Assembly: GCA_945893365.1 (NCBI GenBank)
Contig: CAMDED010000010.1
Location: 21,416 to 85,415 of the forward strand
DNA length: 64,000 nt
Direction: 5' to 3'
Origin: Candidatus Sulfopaludibacter sp. SbA3
GTDB lineage: Bacteria; Acidobacteriota; Terriglobia; Bryobacterales; Bryobacteraceae
The notes below the pieces were generated by a model. That model did not search any database and was not told the origin of the DNA. It saw only the letters and a program-made list of their open reading frames with translations. Positions within the stretch are counted from its first letter, which is position 1. Every line of letters starts with the position of its first letter. Made by a program: the position numbers and the translations under genes. Shown one piece after another: positions 61,902-64,000 of this stretch.

Positions 61902-62383
61902 TAGATCGTCGCTTTATCGAATGGAAGGACGAGGAGCTTCCCGACCCTGAGATTCGCCGCGCATTCGGTCTTGGGGAGGAAGGCGTCGGTTGGAACTGCT
62001 TGGCGCACATTAACAGACCAGGCGCGGTTCTTCATCGATTCCGTCGATGAAGCCAAGTCGAGCGGAATTCGGCTTGAGAAGGTTGTGCGAAGCCTGGCCG
62101 AGGGAATCCATGGCGCCGAAGAAAGGGCGCACATCATATTACCGGGCAGAATCACTGATTGGGAGTTTCGTAAGGACCTGGAGTCTCTGAAGAAGGGGCT
62201 GCCTAAATTCTCCCAGGTTTCCACACCCGCGGCGACGGCGGGGGAGGAACTGCTGAGAGTCATAAGGCAGGAACCGCGCCGGGATGAAGAGGCACTACCT
62301 TCCGAGCCACCTTTTGTAGCGCGCATGGCGCCGCTCGATCATGGCCGGGTTCGCCGCATTGCCGAGGTTCGCGCGCGTTCTCA
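61902..62383 (+). pseudogene. Fragment of a NACHT/STAND-like NTPase lacking the P-loop
   Basis: The plus strand reads VQVVALDRRFIEWKDEELPD and PEIRRAFGLGEEGVGWNCLA, then shifts frame into ARFFIDSVDEAKSSGIRLEK, SLAEGIHGAEERAHIILPGR, TDWEFRKDLESLKKG and, after a Pro/Glu-rich part, ARMAPLDHGRVRRIAEVR. The FFIDSVDEA block is a Walker B, the IILPGR.TDW block a sensor I, as in large STAND ATPases of bacterial defence. The Walker A segment expected between WNCLA and FFIDS is missing. The fragment ends where the MBOAT duplicate starts. Confidence 0.6.
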
Positions 62384-62705
62384 CGAAACCCGTGCGTATA
62401 TTTCTCACCCTCCACTTCGTGTGCTTCGCCTGGGTCTTCTTCCGCGCGCCGACGCTCGAAGGGCGTTTACGGTGCTCGGCCGCATCGCCTCGCTGACCGT
62501 TTCGTTCGACAACGTTTCCACGCCGCTGGCGATCGTGATGGCGATAGCGGCCGTTGGGCACTATGTGCCGAAGAAGTGGTTCAACCGCATGGAAGAGTTG
62601 TTCTCGGCGGCGCCGTTTTATGCGAAGGCAGCGGCGCTGGTGCAGCTGGTGATCGAGTACACGGCGGCGACTGGAGCGGCTCCGTTCATTTATACGAAGT
62701 TCTAA
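62384..62705 (+). pseudogene. Duplicate of the 3' end of the MBOAT gene
   Basis: From ACGAAACCCGTGCGTATATT to the stop, this matches 60449-60781 almost throughout. Differences include a one-base loss near GCTCGAAGGGCG that shifts frame and a six-base deletion (GTGATCGAG against GTGATTGCGATCGAG). The last 74 residues are in frame and end APFIYTKF like the intact gene. With the intact copy it forms direct repeats enclosing vapBC and the NTPase fragment. Confidence 0.88.
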
Positions 62706-62787
62706 GTATCAAAGCGGAAACGGGGGAGGCGGGGCGTTACGTGAGTGCGCCGGGTGCATTGATGACAGGTGCGACGGTAATTCCACG

Positions 62788-63853
62788 TCATTCGAATGGG
62801 TGAAGCAGTGTGTCCAGGCGCAGGAAGCGTGGATCCTCGGCCAGTGAGGGCTGGGCAGTCACAAGTCTGATCAGTATTTTTCGGAGTTCCGGCCAGTCCC
62901 ATCGTTCGATGCTGTTCCCCACGATTGCGTTAATAAGCGTGAGCGTCGGTTCTGGATACTGGTCCGAGTGATCCTCCTTCAATCCCCAGAGCACATCGTG
63001 GGGCTGCCTGACAGTTGTTAGGAGCGGCGTGATCGTCACCACCGCGTCCCGGAACTCCGTCCTACACGCGATTGCGAGTCGGGCCAAATTGCCTGAGGAT
63101 GCTTCCTCGCGCAACTCTTGCTCCAATGGCCAGACGGTCGTGAGCAGGTACTTCAGGCGTTCACGGTAGAGCGTTGCTCCATAGTCCGGTGCGGAATCCG
63201 CTTGTCGCCACCAGTACCACGCCACGTGCGATCGCCCCTTGGGGGTGCCTTGTTGGAGCGCGCGCCGTGCGTCCCCTGCGTCAAATAAAATATCCGGCTT
63301 GAGGAGGATAGACGCAAAGAACGCGTAGAATTGGTCCTCGGAAGCTTCAAGGTCAGCCGAATGTGGAAACACGTCGAGGAAGTGAGGGCGGAGTGCCAAC
63401 CAAAGCTCTGGCGTGAGTTGGGGTGACCGCAAGTATCCAAGCCATATCTCGCGAGCTTCTGCAGAACCGGCCCACTCGAATCTGGCAAGGAATGAGGGTA
63501 CAATCAGCTCGGATTTTAGGCGGTAGAGCCATGCCGTTGCCCGGGCGAGTAGCACTCGGGCATAGCGATGCCCTGGCCGCGCCCCGATCAAAAGACGCTC
63601 GAGCCGTACGCGAGAATCCCCTGAAATTTCCTCGTACGTACCCGGCTTTTGTTCGCCCAGCGTGACAAGGAGCGCTTCAGTGAGATGGCCGATTGGAGAA
63701 TTGAGCGCGGCGTCGACCGCGTCAACATCGTCGAGAAGCGGCACTTCTTCCGCAGGACCAATGAGCAGATCCCATAACACCCAGAGCGCAGCGTCGTCCT
63801 CTCGGTTCTTCTCACTTACATATCGCTGGATGACGCCCGTAAGGGTCTGAAGG
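62788..63853 (-). pseudogene. C-terminal part of a large helical protein, 5' end cut by an IS
   Basis: A minus-strand open frame of about 355 codons ends at 62788. It reads from the IS border: LTLTLQTLTGVIQRYVSEKN, DDAALWVLWDLLI, NSPIGHLTEALLVTLGEQ, RYARVLLARATAWLYRLKS, LRSPQLTPELWLALRPHFLD, TVWPLEQELREEASSGNLAR and IVGNSIERWDWPELRKILIR. It is helical-repeat-like, resembling C-terminal regions of large SIR2- or STAND-type defence proteins, but I cannot assign a family. There is no proper start: the frame runs without ATG into the IS end and stops there. Confidence 0.6.
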
Positions 63854-64000
63854 GTAAGCGTCAGAGGAAACCATCTGTTCGGGTGGTGAGTTTAGTGATG
63901 AAGTAGGGGCATGAATGAAGAACAGGTTTGCGCAGTACGGCGACGGCGGAGCCGGCAAGAGGTCGAGCAGGTAGTTGCGGAGTACGAATCGAGCGGATTG
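63854..64000 (+). mobile_element. Left end of an IS66-family element (runs off window)
   Basis: The end begins GTAAGCGTCAGAGGAAACC, the GTAAGCG terminal pattern of IS66-family elements, followed 57 bases later by a tnpA-like start. It interrupts the reading frame on the other strand exactly here. The 8 bases before it (TCTGAAGG) would be the target duplication. The right end is outside the window. Confidence 0.65.
63911..64000 (+). CDS. IS66-type TnpA accessory protein, N-terminal part
   Basis: The first 30 codons, MNEEQVCAVRRRRSRQEVEQ then VVAEYESSGL, match the start of IS66 accessory TnpA proteins (basic RRRRS run, then VxEYExSGL before a helix-turn-helix). The gene continues past the window. 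Confidence 0.7.
   Translation, partial: MNEEQVCAVRRRRSRQEVEQVVAEYESSGL

Overview
The window is GC-rich, gene-dense bacterial chromosome and most likely comes from an Acidobacteriota member (Solibacter/Bryobacter-like). The pointers are a PadR regulator overlapping a large ADOP-type MacB/FtsX permease, a CRTAC1 (FG-GAP + ASPIC/UnbV) protein, many Tat or Sec exported enzymes, and dispersed palindromic repeats. This assignment is inference; no rRNA is present. Two perfect parS sites, parA-parB and rsmG-mnmG place the right part near the chromosome origin.

Layout. 0-10.5 kb (minus strand): a FliA-type sigma factor; a chain of a DUF429-rhamnulokinase fusion, a Gfo/Idh/MocA oxidoreductase, TonB and a small membrane protein; a zinc alcohol dehydrogenase; then a histidine kinase, a NarL-type regulator and a CRTAC1 protein with overlapping ends. 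10.5-12.1 kb: a Phd/ParE-like toxin-antitoxin pair lies between a degenerate and an intact copy of the 5' part of a HIT-like gene. 12.1-25.9 kb: catabolic, transport and exported proteins (UxaA-type dehydratase, DsbA-like protein, M28 peptidase, OPT transporter, exported sugar isomerase-like protein, OFA-type MFS carrier, two tandem PPK2 kinases, an unknown Tat protein, an APC permease). 26 kb: tRNA-Leu abutting a decayed IS4-type transposase. 26.6-32.8 kb: GRP sugar transporter, Hsp20, HtpX, an RlmI-like methyltransferase and a K+-insensitive proton pyrophosphatase. 33 kb: a decayed antitoxin/PIN pair. 33.5-40.4 kb: a phosphonoacetate-hydrolase-like enzyme, a deacetylase-ACP-KAS II cluster, uvrC, a TPR protein and a GDPD.

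40.5-52.3 kb: padR-ADOP permease, a DegT aminotransferase, then a long minus-strand block: esterase, two paralogous SGNH hydrolases separated by a tandemly duplicated spacer, an ACP, a KAS III-like enzyme whose active-site Cys is Ser, GmhA-like isomerase, GmhB-like phosphatase and transaldolase. This block reads as a sugar/acyl surface-modification pathway and is the least ordinary gene set here. 52.8-59.4 kb: MerR, parB, parA, parS x2, rsmG with a large in-frame insert, mnmG, divergent purD, and tRNA-Arg overlapping purD. 59.4-64 kb: an MBOAT acyltransferase, vapBC, debris of a NACHT/STAND-like NTPase that lacks its P-loop, a duplicated 3' end of the MBOAT gene, and the C-terminal part of another large protein cut by the left end of an IS66-family element running off the window.

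A recurring theme is gene decay around toxin-antitoxin modules: two of the three loci lie between direct repeats of a neighbouring chromosomal gene, and the third is a ruin.
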